A program made the translations under genes and the position numbers. DNA of 64,000 nucleotides from Streptomyces albiflavescens (GTDB taxonomy: Bacteria > Actinomycetota > Actinomycetes > Streptomycetales > Streptomycetaceae): NCBI RefSeq assembly GCF_014645835.1, contig NZ_BMMM01000012.1, positions 207,474-271,473 of the forward strand, given 5' to 3'. A model generated the notes under the pieces. That model saw only the letters and a list, made by a program, of their open reading frames with translations. It did no database searches and had not been told where the DNA came from. Below, piece after piece: positions 25,951-35,043 of the stretch. Numbering within the stretch: position 1 is the first letter of the stretch; every line of letters begins with the position of its first letter.

Positions 25951-26934
25951 ATGTCCGAGTGGTCCGTCGCAGAGCCGAGGAAGCTCACCTTCGACGACCC
26001 CGTGACGGCGCTGCACGTACGCATCGTCAATGGAACTGTCAACGTCGTGGGCACCGACGAGGGTTCCGCCCGGCTCGAGGTGTCCGACCTCGAGGGCCCG
26101 CCGCTCCAGGTGACCCAGAAGGACGGCACCCTCAGCGTGGCGTACGAGGACCTGCCCTGGAAGGGCTTCCTCAAGTGGCTCGACCGCAAGGGCTGGCGTC
26201 GCCATGCGGTGGTCTCACTGGCGGTCCCCACCGGCACCCGGGTCGAGGTCGGCGTGGTCGGCGCCGCCGCCGTGGTCTCGGGGGTGGACGCGCGCGTGGA
26301 GGTCAAGGGCGTCACGGGCGACACGACTCTCGTCCGCATCGCGGGTCCCGTGCGGGTGGACACGGTGTCCGGAAGTCTGGAGGCCCAGGCCGTCACCGGC
26401 GACCTCCGCTTCAACTCCGTCTCCGGCGACCTGACCGTGGTGGAGGGCTCGGGCTCCTCCGTGCGGGCAGAATCGGTGAGCGGCTCGATGATCGTGGACC
26501 TCGACGCCACGGGCGCCCCGACCGACGTCCAGCTCACCAATGTCTCGGGCGAGATCGCCATCCGACTCCCGCATCCGGCGGACGCGGAGGTCGAGGCGAA
26601 CACCGCGAGCGGCACCGTCTCCAGTGCCTTCGAGGATCTCCGGGTCGGTGGGCAGTGGGGTGCCAAGAAGATCACCGGCCGACTGGGCGCGGGCAACGGC
26701 AGGCTGAAGGCGGTGACCGTCTCCGGCTCCATCGCACTGCTCCGCAGGCCACCGACGGAGGACGGGCCGTACGACGACGATCCGGCCCTCCGGCACGCGG
26801 CCTCGTCCGAGGGTCCAATCGACGACTCGACGATCACGTCGACCGACGACCCGACCGACGACTCGACCCACACCTCGACCGACGACTCGACAGACACCTC
26901 GACCGACGGCCCGACCGACAAGAAGGTGCTCTGA
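25951..26934 (+). CDS. DUF4097 beta-strand repeat protein
   Basis: 327 residues from ATG 25951 with GAGGAGG upstream. The repetitive short-strand pattern (VRIVNGTVNVVG, RVDTVSGSLEAQAVTGDLRFNSVSGDLTVVEG, VRAESVSGSMIVD) is the DUF4097 right-handed beta-helix/adhesin-like fold. After residue ~270 a Thr/Asp/Ser-rich tail (DDSTITSTDDPTDDSTHTST) is presumably disordered. There is no signal peptide. The stop is 1 bp before the PadR start, so the two are co-transcribed; such pairs are common in Streptomyces, with the function of the DUF4097 member unknown. Confidence 0.85.
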   Translation: MSEWSVAEPRKLTFDDPVTALHVRIVNGTVNVVGTDEGSARLEVSDLEGPPLQVTQKDGTLSVAYEDLPWKGFLKWLDRKGWRRHAVVSLAVPTGTRVEVGVVGAAAVVSGVDARVEVKGVTGDTTLVRIAGPVRVDTVSGSLEAQAVTGDLRFNSVSGDLTVVEGSGSSVRAESVSGSMIVDLDATGAPTDVQLTNVSGEIAIRLPHPADAEVEANTASGTVSSAFEDLRVGGQWGAKKITGRLGAGNGRLKAVTVSGSIALLRRPPTEDGPYDDDPALRHAASSEGPIDDSTITSTDDPTDDSTHTSTDDSTDTSTDGPTDKKVL

Positions 26935-26935
26935 C

Positions 26936-28006
26936 ATGCCTCCCGTCTTCGCTCATGGCCGCCTTCGCCTCTACCTCCTGAAGCTGCTGGACGAGGCACC
27001 GCGCCACGGGTACGAGGTGATCCGGCTCCTGGAGGAGCGCTTCGAGGGCCTGTACGCGCCCTCGGCGGGCACCGTCTACCCCCGGCTGGCGAAGCTGGAG
27101 GCCGAAGGACTCGTCACGCACACCACCGAGGGCGGCCGCAAGGTGTACGCGATCACGGACGCGGGCCGCGCCGAACTCGCCGACCGCAGCGGCGAACTGG
27201 CCGATCTGGAGCTGGAGATCCGGGAGTCCGTGGCAGAGCTCGCGGCCGAGATCCGTGCCGATGTACGGGGCGCGGCGGGCGATCTGCGCCGCGAGATGCG
27301 GGCGGCCGCCACGGAGGCCCGGCGGGGTTCCAAGGGTGGCACCGGGGCCAAGGAACACGACGCGGAGCCGGGCGACTTCGGGGGCATCGGCGACTACCAG
27401 GACAAGGAGTCGTGGCGGGCGGCGAAGGAGGAGATGCGGCGCGTCCGGCAGGAGTGGAAGGAGCAGGCCCGCCGAGCGAAGGACGAGAGCCGCCGCGCCC
27501 GCGACGAGGCCCAGCGCGCCCGTCGCCAGGCCAAGGAGGCCCAGGAGCGAGCCCGCGCCCAGGCCCAGGAGGAGATGCAGCGGATGGCCAAGCGGGTCCA
27601 GGAGCAGGTGCAGGACCATTTCGCGCGGGGCGACTGGCCGACCGGCGTGCGCGAGGGACTGACCGAACTGGCCAAGGAATTCGGCGACTTCGGCAAGAAC
27701 TTCGGAAAGGACCTCGGCAAGGACTTCGGCTTCGGCCGTACGGACACGAAGGCGGGTTCGACCACCGAACCGGAGTACACGGTCACCCGCGAGGACTTCC
27801 CCGCCGACTACGAACCCTCCTGGGCCCACGAGGACTCCACCGGCAATCCCGCCCGCGACCTCGACCGCCTCCTGGACCGCTTCCGCGACGACATCCGCGA
27901 CGCGGCCCGCGACCACGGCGTCACGGAGGACCAACTACGGGAAACCCGCCGCCACTTGTCGACCGCGGCGGCACACATCGCGGCGTCACTGCGCAAGCAC
28001 GTCTAG
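26936..28006 (+). CDS. PadR-family transcriptional regulator with long charged tail
   Basis: 356 residues. The N-terminal ~90 residues are a PadR winged helix (LKLLDEAPRHGYEVIRLLEERFEGLYAPSAGTVYPRLAKLEAEGLV). It is far longer than classical PadR proteins: about 140-230 is an Arg/Glu/Ala-rich coiled-coil-like segment (EEMRRVRQEWKEQARRAKDE), followed by a Phe/Gly/Asp region and a C-terminal HTH-adjacent domain ending ASLRKHV. The partner DUF4097 gene is directly upstream. It probably represses its own operon through the AT-rich palindrome at 25864. The effector is unknown. Confidence 0.85.
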   Translation: MPPVFAHGRLRLYLLKLLDEAPRHGYEVIRLLEERFEGLYAPSAGTVYPRLAKLEAEGLVTHTTEGGRKVYAITDAGRAELADRSGELADLELEIRESVAELAAEIRADVRGAAGDLRREMRAAATEARRGSKGGTGAKEHDAEPGDFGGIGDYQDKESWRAAKEEMRRVRQEWKEQARRAKDESRRARDEAQRARRQAKEAQERARAQAQEEMQRMAKRVQEQVQDHFARGDWPTGVREGLTELAKEFGDFGKNFGKDLGKDFGFGRTDTKAGSTTEPEYTVTREDFPADYEPSWAHEDSTGNPARDLDRLLDRFRDDIRDAARDHGVTEDQLRETRRHLSTAAAHIAASLRKHV

Positions 28007-28008
28007 CC

Positions 28009-28100
28009 CGTCCGGCGTGCGAGGACGAGCGCGAAGCGCGATACGGGGGCCTGGGGGCGTAGCTCCCGGAGAGGGGAGGGGCAGGGGCGGAGGGGCGAAA
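28009..28100. repeat. Dispersed intergenic repeat, copy 1
   Basis: A roughly 90-bp GC-rich element beginning CGTCCGGCG and ending with a GGGGCGAAA motif. It lies in the gap after the padR stop and is closely related to 54781-54878. Streptomyces genomes carry many copies of such elements between genes; function unsettled. Confidence 0.7.
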
Positions 28101-28150
28101 ACGCCCCCAGCCCCGCCCCGCCCACGCCGCCATACTCACCCCGCGCACCT

Positions 28151-28723
28151 TCACCCCGCCTCGGCCACACCACCGCCGCCGCCGTACAGCACCCGCGTCA
28201 CCGCCTCGTGCGTAACCCCGTGATCGGCAAGCACCTCCGAGAGAACCCCGGGCCGCACGGTGAGCGCCATGAGCAGATGCTCGTCACCGATGTGCCGCTC
28301 ACGCCGAGCGAGAGCGATCCGCAGGGACTGCGTCAGCACACCCTTCGCCCCCTGGGCGAAGGGCCGCCGCCGGGCCCGCCGACCACCCCCACCCCCTTTC
28401 CCCGAGTCCAACGCCCCTTCCCCGTGCGCCTCCTCGACCCGGGAGACGATCTCCGACAGGTCGATACCCAGCCCGGAGAGGGCGTCCGCATCGGCACGGG
28501 AGAGACCACCGCGACGCCGCGCCTCGGCGAGGTCCCGCTCCACCGAGTCCCGCCGGCCGGCCAGCCCGAGCGACGCCAGAGCGAACGATCCCCGGCTCCC
28601 CTCCCGGTCAAGCAGAGCGAGCAGCATGTGCTCCGCCTCCACCGTCTCGGCCCCCGCCCGCTCGGCCTGGAGCACCGCCCCCTCGACGACAGCACGCGCA
28701 TCCTTGGTGAACCGCTCGAACAT
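28151..28723 (-). CDS. Clp N-terminal-domain protein (ClpC N-domain-like), without ATPase modules
   Basis: 190 residues containing two Clp-N-type repeats (MFERFTKDARAVVEGAVLQAERAGAETVEAEHMLLALLDREG and LRIALARRERHIGDEHLLMALTVRPGVLSEVLADHGVT) separated by a Gly-rich linker. There is no Walker A or B, so it is not a Clp ATPase but a stand-alone N-domain that may bind ClpC or a substrate. ATG 28723 follows GGGAGG by 5 nt; an adjacent GTG at 28726 is possible. It shares the TGATG junction with the upstream HTH gene, so the two are translationally coupled. Confidence 0.85.
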   Translation of the reverse strand: MFERFTKDARAVVEGAVLQAERAGAETVEAEHMLLALLDREGSRGSFALASLGLAGRRDSVERDLAEARRRGGLSRADADALSGLGIDLSEIVSRVEEAHGEGALDSGKGGGGGRRARRRPFAQGAKGVLTQSLRIALARRERHIGDEHLLMALTVRPGVLSEVLADHGVTHEAVTRVLYGGGGGVAEAG

Positions 28724-28932
28724 CACTGCCTCCCGTACTTCTTATGCACGGCCTGCCTGCTCACTCCGAGTTCCGCGGCGATCTCCTGCCACGACCAGCC
28801 CTGATTGCGCGCACTGCGCACCTGCACCGCTTCCAGTTGCTCCAGCAGCCTCCGCAGCGCGGAGACGGCGCGCAGCCCGACCCGCGGATCGCGATCACCC
28901 GCGCGCTCGGCAAGATCCGTTGCTTCGGTCAT
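28723..28932 (-). CDS. Small helix-turn-helix DNA-binding protein
   Basis: 69 residues, C-terminal HTH (NQGWSWQEIAAELGVSRQAVHKKYGRQ) preceded by a helical Ala/Leu region (RAVSALRRLLEQLEAVQVRSAR). It is the first gene of a two-gene operon with the Clp-N-domain protein. Its ATG coincides with the predicted transcription start of the promoter at 28936-28979, so the transcript is probably leaderless. It is likely to autoregulate through the two identical palindromes there. Confidence 0.85.
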   Translation of the reverse strand: MTEATDLAERAGDRDPRVGLRAVSALRRLLEQLEAVQVRSARNQGWSWQEIAAELGVSRQAVHKKYGRQ

Positions 28933-28935
28933 GAC

Positions 28936-28979
28936 GTCAACCTACGTTGACAGGTCGAAACTTGTCAACCATAGTTGAC
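28936..28979 (-). promoter_or_regulatory. Twin-operator promoter of the HTH/Clp-N operon
   Basis: Two perfect 16-bp palindromes of the form GTCAAC-N4-GTTGAC occupy 28936-28951 and 28964-28979, 28 bp apart centre to centre. Read on the minus strand, TTGACA (28968-28963) is a consensus -35 and TAGGTT (28944-28939) a -10 with an 18-bp spacer. One palindrome overlaps each hexamer, so binding would block RNA polymerase. Predicted start is 28932 or 28933, i.e. the A of the ATG. Confidence 0.72.
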
Positions 28980-29035
28980 ACACGACAACGGCCGGCCCGG
29001 AGAACCGGACCGGCCGTTGTCGGCGGAGAAAACCG

Positions 29036-30001
29036 TCAGGAGTTCGTCAGCACGATCTTCCCGAACTGATCGCCCGCCTCCAGCCGCTCGAACCCTTCGC
29101 GGGCCCGGTCGAGCGGCAGCACCTCGTCGATGACGGGGCGTACGCCGGTGGCGGCGCAGAAGGACAGCAGGTCCTCGAGCTCGTCCTTGGTACCCATCGT
29201 GGAGCCGACGATCTTCAGCTCCAGGAAGAAGACGCGGGTCAGTTCGGCATGCGAGGGCCGGTCGCCGCTGGTCGCCCCCGAAATGACCACCGTGCCGCCG
29301 GGCCGCAGTGACTTGATGGAGTGTGACCAAGTGGCGGCACCGACCGTCTCGATGACGGCGTCGACCCGCTGCGGCAGCCGCGCCCCGGACTCGAGCGCCT
29401 CCACGGCCCCCAGCTCGACGGCCCGCTTCCGCTTGGCCTCGTCGCGGCTGGTGGCGAACACCCGAAGCCCGGCGGCCTTCCCGAGCACGATCGCGGCGGT
29501 GGCCACGCCGCCACCCGCGCCCTGCACCAGGACGGAGTCACCGGGCCGCACCCCGGCGTTGGTGAACAGCATCCGGTACGCCGTCAGCCAGGCCGTGGGC
29601 AGACAGGCGGCCTCTTCGAAGGACAGTTCCTTGGGCTTGGGGAGGATGTTCCACGTAGGTACGGAGACCTGCTCGGCGAAGGTGCCCTGGTAGTGCTCGG
29701 TCAGGATGGACCGGGGTTCCTTGGGGCCTACCCCGTGGCCGGTCTGGCCGATGACGGAATGCAGCACCACCTCGTTGCCGTCCTCGTCGATCCCGGCGGC
29801 GTCGCAGCCGAGGATCATCGGGAGCTTGTCCTCGGCCAGGCCGACTCCGCGGAGCGACCACAGGTCGTGATGGTTGAGCGAGGCGGCGCGTACGTTCACG
29901 GTCGTCCAGCCCGGCCTCTTCTCGGGGGTCGGGCGCTCCCCCAACTCCAGGCCGTTCAGCGGCTGGTCACGGTCGATTCGGGCGGCATAGGCAGCGAACA
30001 T
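29036..30001 (-). CDS. Zinc-independent MDR-type alcohol dehydrogenase / quinone oxidoreductase
   Basis: 321 residues, medium-chain dehydrogenase/reductase. The cofactor site is VLVQGAGGGVATAAIVLGKAAG (GxGGxxA type), with the MDR catalytic-domain motifs AASLNHHDLWSLRGVG and MILGCDAAGIDEDGNEV. No zinc-binding cysteine cluster is visible, so it belongs with NADPH-quinone/alkenal reductases rather than true alcohol dehydrogenases. ATG 30001 was chosen because the upstream extension in the open frame is repetitive antisense sequence. The gene ends 57 bp from the HTH operators, on the same strand. Confidence 0.85.
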   Translation of the reverse strand: MFAAYAARIDRDQPLNGLELGERPTPEKRPGWTTVNVRAASLNHHDLWSLRGVGLAEDKLPMILGCDAAGIDEDGNEVVLHSVIGQTGHGVGPKEPRSILTEHYQGTFAEQVSVPTWNILPKPKELSFEEAACLPTAWLTAYRMLFTNAGVRPGDSVLVQGAGGGVATAAIVLGKAAGLRVFATSRDEAKRKRAVELGAVEALESGARLPQRVDAVIETVGAATWSHSIKSLRPGGTVVISGATSGDRPSHAELTRVFFLELKIVGSTMGTKDELEDLLSFCAATGVRPVIDEVLPLDRAREGFERLEAGDQFGKIVLTNS

Positions 30002-30418
30002 GACCTTGACGATAGGCTCCGCCCCCGGCCGGGGGAACCATGTCCCCCTGTGACACGCGTCCCGCCACCCCCGACGCGGGGGTGGGTTCGGGGGATGTCC
30101 TTCGCCCCCTCCGCCCCTGCCCTCCCCCAAGCTCTCGGCTTCGCCCGAGCAGGGGGACCCATGGCGGAGGTACCCCGCTGGGTCTGCTCCGCCGGCCTCG
30201 GCCGCCGACCGAGGCCGCGAGGACCGCTGTCCGTGCCTGGACCCCATCGAACCTGGGGGCTACTCCCCCAGACCCCCGCCAAAAGATCGCGCAGTTCCCC
30301 GCGCCCCTGAAAGCAGTTCCCCGCACCCATGAAAAGGGGCGGAGCCCCCCCCGCCCGAACGCCCCCACGCAAAAGTGGCCCCGCCGAGAAACCCGGCGAG
30401 GCCACCACGCACACCGCG
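30002..30418. other. Gene-free stretch with dispersed Streptomyces repeats
   Basis: 417 bp between the oxidoreductase start and the malic enzyme stop. It contains a hairpin element CTCCCCC...GGGGGA around 30122-30157 (with CTCTCGGC/GCCCGAG inside), and a second element around 30285-30345 with GCGCAGTTCCCCGCGCCCC, both recognisable as widespread Streptomyces intergenic repeats, plus the terminator at 30375-30405. No ORF here has plausible codon usage. Confidence 0.7.
30375..30405 (-). terminator. Terminator of the malic enzyme gene
   Basis: A 12-bp stem with one mismatch pairs GTGGCCCCGCCG (30375-30386) with CGGCGAGGCCAC (30394-30405), 13 nt after the malic enzyme stop on the minus strand. 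Confidence 0.75.
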
Positions 30419-31642
30419 TCAGCGGCGAGCAACCCCCTCGGCCCGGGCAGCCGCGGCCACCGCCGCGGTCACCGCCGGAGCCACCCGCTCATCGAACGGC
30501 GAGGGAATCACATAGTCCGCCGCAAGATCGTCCCCGACGACCGCGGCCAGCGCGTCGGCCGCCGCGATCTTCATCCCCTCGGTGATCCGGGACGCCCGCA
30601 CCTGCAGCGCCCCCGCGAAGATCCCGGGGAACGCCAGCACGTTGTTGATCTGGTTCGGGAAGTCGGACCGCCCGGTCGCGACGACGGCCGCGTACTTGTG
30701 GGCGATGTCGGGGTGCACCTCGGGGTTCGGGTTGGCCATCGCGAAGACGAAGGCCCCCTCCGCCATCGACGCCACCGCCGGCTCCGGCACCGTACCGCCG
30801 GAGACGCCGATGAAGACGTCGGCGCCCGCGAGCGCGGACTCCAGCGTCCCCGTCAGACCGGCCTTGTTGGTGATCTCCGCGAGCTCACGCTTGACGTCCG
30901 TCAGGTCGTCCCGGTCCTTGGACACGACGCCCTTGCGGTCCGTGACGGCGACATCTCCGAGCCCTGCCTCCAGCAGGAACTTGGCGATGGCCACACCGGC
31001 CGCACCCGCGCCCGAGATGACCGCGCGCAGGTCGCCCAGCGACCGCCCGGTCAGCTTCGCGGCGTTGCGAAGCGCCGCCAGCGTCACGACCGCGGTCCCG
31101 TGCTGGTCGTCATGGAAGACGGGAATGTCCAGCCGCTCCTGGAGCTTGCGCTCGATCTCGAAGCACCGCGGTGCCGAGATGTCCTCCAGGTTGACGCCAC
31201 CGAAGGACGGCGCCAGCCGGGCCACGGTCTCGACGATCTCGTCGACGCCCGTGCAGTCGAGCGCGATCGGCACGGCGTCGACGCCGCCGAACTGCTTGAA
31301 CAGGATGGCCTTGCCTTCCATGACCGGAAGGGAGGCCTCGGGGCCGATGTCCCCCAGCCCCAGAACAGCTGTCCCATCCGTCACCACAGCCACGACGGAC
31401 GACTTCCACGTGTAGTCGTGGACAAGGTCCGGCTGCTCGGCGATGGCGCTGCACACCTTCGCCACGCCGGGCGTGTACGCCAGGGACAGGTCGTCCTTGT
31501 CGCGGATCGGCACGGTGGCCTGCACAGCCATCTTGCCGCCGCGGTGCAGCGCGAATGCCGGGTCGAAGGAATCGAGGGGCTCGCCCCCGGCTTCCTGATC
31601 CGTACTGCTGTCGCTGCGAGGATTGACGATCTCCGCTGCCAC
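30419..31642 (-). CDS. NAD(P)-dependent malic enzyme
   Basis: 407 residues. Oxidatively decarboxylates malate to pyruvate, supplying reducing power and acetyl-CoA precursor. Features: SLAYTPGVAKVC (malate site), VVTDGTAVLGLGDIGP, VPVF-like IPVFHDDQHGTAVVTLAALRNA (metal and substrate residues) and the nucleotide-binding AVISGAGAAGVAIAKFLLEAG. It is the bacterial two-domain form without the phosphotransacetylase extension. GTG 31642 has AAGGGG 10 nt upstream. Its placement next to the amino-acid ABC genes matches the S. coelicolor core I remember, where this isoform is the NADP-preferring one; the cofactor choice here is not proven. Confidence 0.93.
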   Translation of the reverse strand: MAAEIVNPRSDSSTDQEAGGEPLDSFDPAFALHRGGKMAVQATVPIRDKDDLSLAYTPGVAKVCSAIAEQPDLVHDYTWKSSVVAVVTDGTAVLGLGDIGPEASLPVMEGKAILFKQFGGVDAVPIALDCTGVDEIVETVARLAPSFGGVNLEDISAPRCFEIERKLQERLDIPVFHDDQHGTAVVTLAALRNAAKLTGRSLGDLRAVISGAGAAGVAIAKFLLEAGLGDVAVTDRKGVVSKDRDDLTDVKRELAEITNKAGLTGTLESALAGADVFIGVSGGTVPEPAVASMAEGAFVFAMANPNPEVHPDIAHKYAAVVATGRSDFPNQINNVLAFPGIFAGALQVRASRITEGMKIAAADALAAVVGDDLAADYVIPSPFDERVAPAVTAAVAAAARAEGVARR

Positions 31643-32182
31643 TTTGTTTTACCCCTTAAGTCTTCATTGTTTGAGGGTGACCACTCCTGGTTGAGGGGTG
31701 GGCGGGCACCACGCAAGCCCAGCCGCCGTGGTTGCGTACGAGCTTGGCGCGACGGGCGCGCCGCACACGCGCCCTGAGCCCCGGATGAGGGGTGTAAAGA
31801 ACCTTCTTACCGGACGGACGGTGTCGACGACGAGTCCATAACGCGAAGGTCACATGCCGGTGACATGACTCATAACCGAATATGTGGACAAGTCCACGAC
31901 TTGTCCTCCTGTCGCCGCAAGTGAGGAGTAGCGGCCGCCCGCATCGCGAGATGCGCCGAAGATCTTCCGGCCGGAACGAGAGATTCCCGCACAAGGTCCG
32001 GCCTTGATGTACCGGCCCGTAGCGGTTCGGGGGTCACCCGTTATCCGATTTTGACATAGCGAGTCCCCTGAATGGCGTCGTCCGAATGGCAGGATGCCGT
32101 CATCACACAAGGTCGCGGCACTCGAAGGTCTGTGTTGTCGTCGACCTATCGGCTACTCCCTCATCCGCCGGAGGAACCCAAC
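31643..32182. other. 540-bp intergenic region between malic enzyme and the ABC transporter
   Basis: No supportable gene. It holds the divergent promoter space of two operons and two overlapping palindromes: GTGGACAAGTCCAC (31884-31897) and GGACAAGT-CCACG-ACTTGTCC (31886-31906), a good candidate regulator site. A -35-like TTGACA at about 32051 lies upstream of the transporter but lacks a good -10. A small upstream in-frame extension of the binding-protein frame has no ribosome site. Confidence 0.6.
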
Positions 32183-33139
32183 ATGACCGCACGCTCCACC
32201 CGTCGTACGACCGCCATGCGCTCCCGGACAGCTGCGGTCGGTGCGATCGCGGTCGCTGGCGCCCTGATCCTCACCGGCTGCGGTGACCAGACGAAGGACA
32301 ACTCGAGCAAGTCGACCACCGGCACGAGCTCGGCGCCACTGGCCGACAAGCTGCCCAAGGCGATCCGCGACGCGGGCGTCATCAAGGTCGGCTCGGACAT
32401 CGCGTACGCGCCGGTCGAGTTCAAGGACAGCTCCGGCAAGACGGTCGGCATCGACCCCGACCTGGCGGACGCGATGGGCAAGCAGCTCGGAGTGAAGTTC
32501 GAGTTCCAGAACGGCACCTTCGACACCCTGATCACGGGCCTGCGCTCCAAGCGGTACGACATCGCGATGTCCGCCATGACGGACACCAAGGACCGTCAGG
32601 AGGGCATCGACGCCGACACCGGCAAGAAGGTCGGCGAGGGCGTCGACTTCGTCGACTACTTCACCGCCGGCGTCTCGATCTACACCCCCAAGGGCAAGAC
32701 CCAGAACATCAAGACCTGGGCCGACCTGTGCGGCAAGAAGATCGTGGTGCAGCGCGGCACGGTCTCCGAGGACCTCGCCAAGTCCGAGTCGAAGAAGTGC
32801 ACCGGCGGCAAGAAGATCGCCATCGAGTCGTACGACAACGACCAGCAGGCCCAGACCCGACTCCGCGGCGGTGGCGCCGACGCCGGCTCCTCGGACTTCC
32901 CGGTCGCCGCGTACGCGGTGAAGACCTCCGGCGGCGGCAAGGACTTCGAGCTCGTCGGCGAGCAGGTCGAGGCGGCGCCGTACGGCATCGCGGTCGCCAA
33001 GTCCAACACCCAGCTGCGGGACGCCCTCCAGGCCGCGCTGGACGCCGTCATCAAGAACGGCGAGTACGACAAGGTCATCTCCAAGTGGGGCGTCGAGGCC
33101 GGTGCCGTCAAGACGGCCACGGTCAACGGCGGCAAGTGA
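32183..33139 (+). CDS. Polar amino-acid ABC transporter substrate-binding lipoprotein
   Basis: 318 residues, extracellular, membrane-anchored by lipid. A basic N-terminus, hydrophobic stretch and lipobox LTGC (Cys at about 33) form a lipoprotein signal. Then come SBP family 3 motifs: VGSDIAYAPVEFKDSSGKTVGIDPDLADAMGKQLGV, DTLITGLRSKRYDIAMSAMTDTKDR and VVQRGTVSEDLA. ATG 32183 has GAGGAA 7 nt upstream, choosing it over the longer frame. It is the first gene of a three-gene operon with permease and ATPase, probably for glutamate/glutamine/arginine-type substrates, though the substrate is not assignable by sequence alone. Confidence 0.92.
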   Translation: MTARSTRRTTAMRSRTAAVGAIAVAGALILTGCGDQTKDNSSKSTTGTSSAPLADKLPKAIRDAGVIKVGSDIAYAPVEFKDSSGKTVGIDPDLADAMGKQLGVKFEFQNGTFDTLITGLRSKRYDIAMSAMTDTKDRQEGIDADTGKKVGEGVDFVDYFTAGVSIYTPKGKTQNIKTWADLCGKKIVVQRGTVSEDLAKSESKKCTGGKKIAIESYDNDQQAQTRLRGGGADAGSSDFPVAAYAVKTSGGGKDFELVGEQVEAAPYGIAVAKSNTQLRDALQAALDAVIKNGEYDKVISKWGVEAGAVKTATVNGGK

Positions 33140-33177
33140 CCGCGGATCCGAGCGGGCACTGAAAGGCAACAACTCCC

Positions 33178-34112
33178 GTGACTCTTGACATCGACAAGAC
33201 GGCGGGCCCGGAGGACACTCCCCCGGCCGGACCGGAGGCCATCAAGGCGATCCCGGTCCGGCACTACGGGCGGTACGTCTCCGCGGTCGTCGCGATCGCG
33301 CTCCTGGTAGCCGTGATCTACGCGTTCTCCCAGGGCAAGATCAACTGGGGTGCGATCCCCGACTACTTCTTCGACCACCGCATCATCGACGGCGTACTCA
33401 AGACGCTGCTGCTGACGGTCCTCTCGATGCTGATCGGCGTCGTCGGCGGTGTGCTCCTCGCCGTGATGCGGCTGTCGAAGAACCCGGTGACCTCGTCCAT
33501 CGCGTGGTTCTACATCTGGTTCTTCCGCGGCACCCCCGTCCTCGTGCAGCTGGTGGTCTGGTTCAACCTGGGCCTGGTCTTCACGTACATCAACCTCGGT
33601 CCGATCTACAAGGACTACTGGTCCAGCTTCATGACGCCGCTGCTGACGGCGCTGCTGGGGCTGGGTCTGAACGAGGCCGCGTACATGGCCGAGATCTGCC
33701 GGGCCGGTCTGCTCTCGGTCGACGAGGGCCAGACCGAAGCCAGCCACGCGCTGGGCATGAGCCACAGCAAGACCCTGCGCCGGATCGTGATCCCGCAGGC
33801 GATGCGCGTGATCGTGCCGCCCACGGGCAACGAAGTCATCAACATGCTGAAGACGACCTCGCTGGTCGCCGTGATTCAGTACTCCGAGCTGTTCCGCGTC
33901 GCCCAGGACATCGGCCAGACGTCCGGCGCCCCGGCCGAGATGCTCTTCCTCGCCGCCGCCTGGTACCTGCTGCTGACCTCGGTGTTCAGCGTCGGCCAGT
34001 ACTACCTGGAGCGGTACTACGCTCGGGGTAGCAGCCGCACCCTCCCGGCCACCCCGTTCCAGAAGATCAAGGCCAGCCTGCTGTCGCTGGGCCGTCCGAG
34101 GGGAGGCATGGC

Positions 34113-34116
<4 letters not shown>
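33178..34116 (+). CDS. Amino-acid ABC transporter permease
   Basis: 312 residues, integral membrane. The His/Glu/Gln/Arg/opine permease signature is visible: LSMLIGVVGGVLLAVMRLS and the EAA loop EAAYMAEICRAGLLSVDEGQTEASHALGMS. An N-terminal Pro-rich cytoplasmic stretch precedes the first helix. GTG 33178. The stop overlaps the ATPase start (ATGA), so translation is coupled. Confidence 0.94.
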
Positions 34117-34904
<788 letters not shown>

Positions 34905-34918
34905 CGGTACGCGGAAGC

Positions 34919-34951
34919 AAGGGGCGGTACGGAGTTCCCGTACCGCCCCTT
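34919..34951 (+). terminator. Terminator of the amino-acid ABC operon
   Basis: A perfect 14-bp stem AAGGGGCGGTACGG / CCGTACCGCCCCTT with a 5-nt loop, followed by TCTTC. Its core (GGCGGTACGG ... CCGTACCGCC) recurs in the hairpin at 36385-36413. Confidence 0.88.
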
Positions 34952-35043
34952 CTTCATGCCGTCCCGGCTACGGCCTTCATGCCGTCCCGGCTACGGCCTT
35001 CATGCCGTCCCGGCTACGGCCTTCATGCCGTCCCGGCTACGGC
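34952..35043. repeat. Four perfect 23-bp tandem repeats
   Basis: Identical units begin at 34952, 34975, 34998 and 35021 (CTTCATGCCGTCCCGGCTAC plus three bases). The last unit contains the TAG stop and C-terminal codons of the minus-strand gene, so the array extends directly out of coding sequence. Confidence 0.95.
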
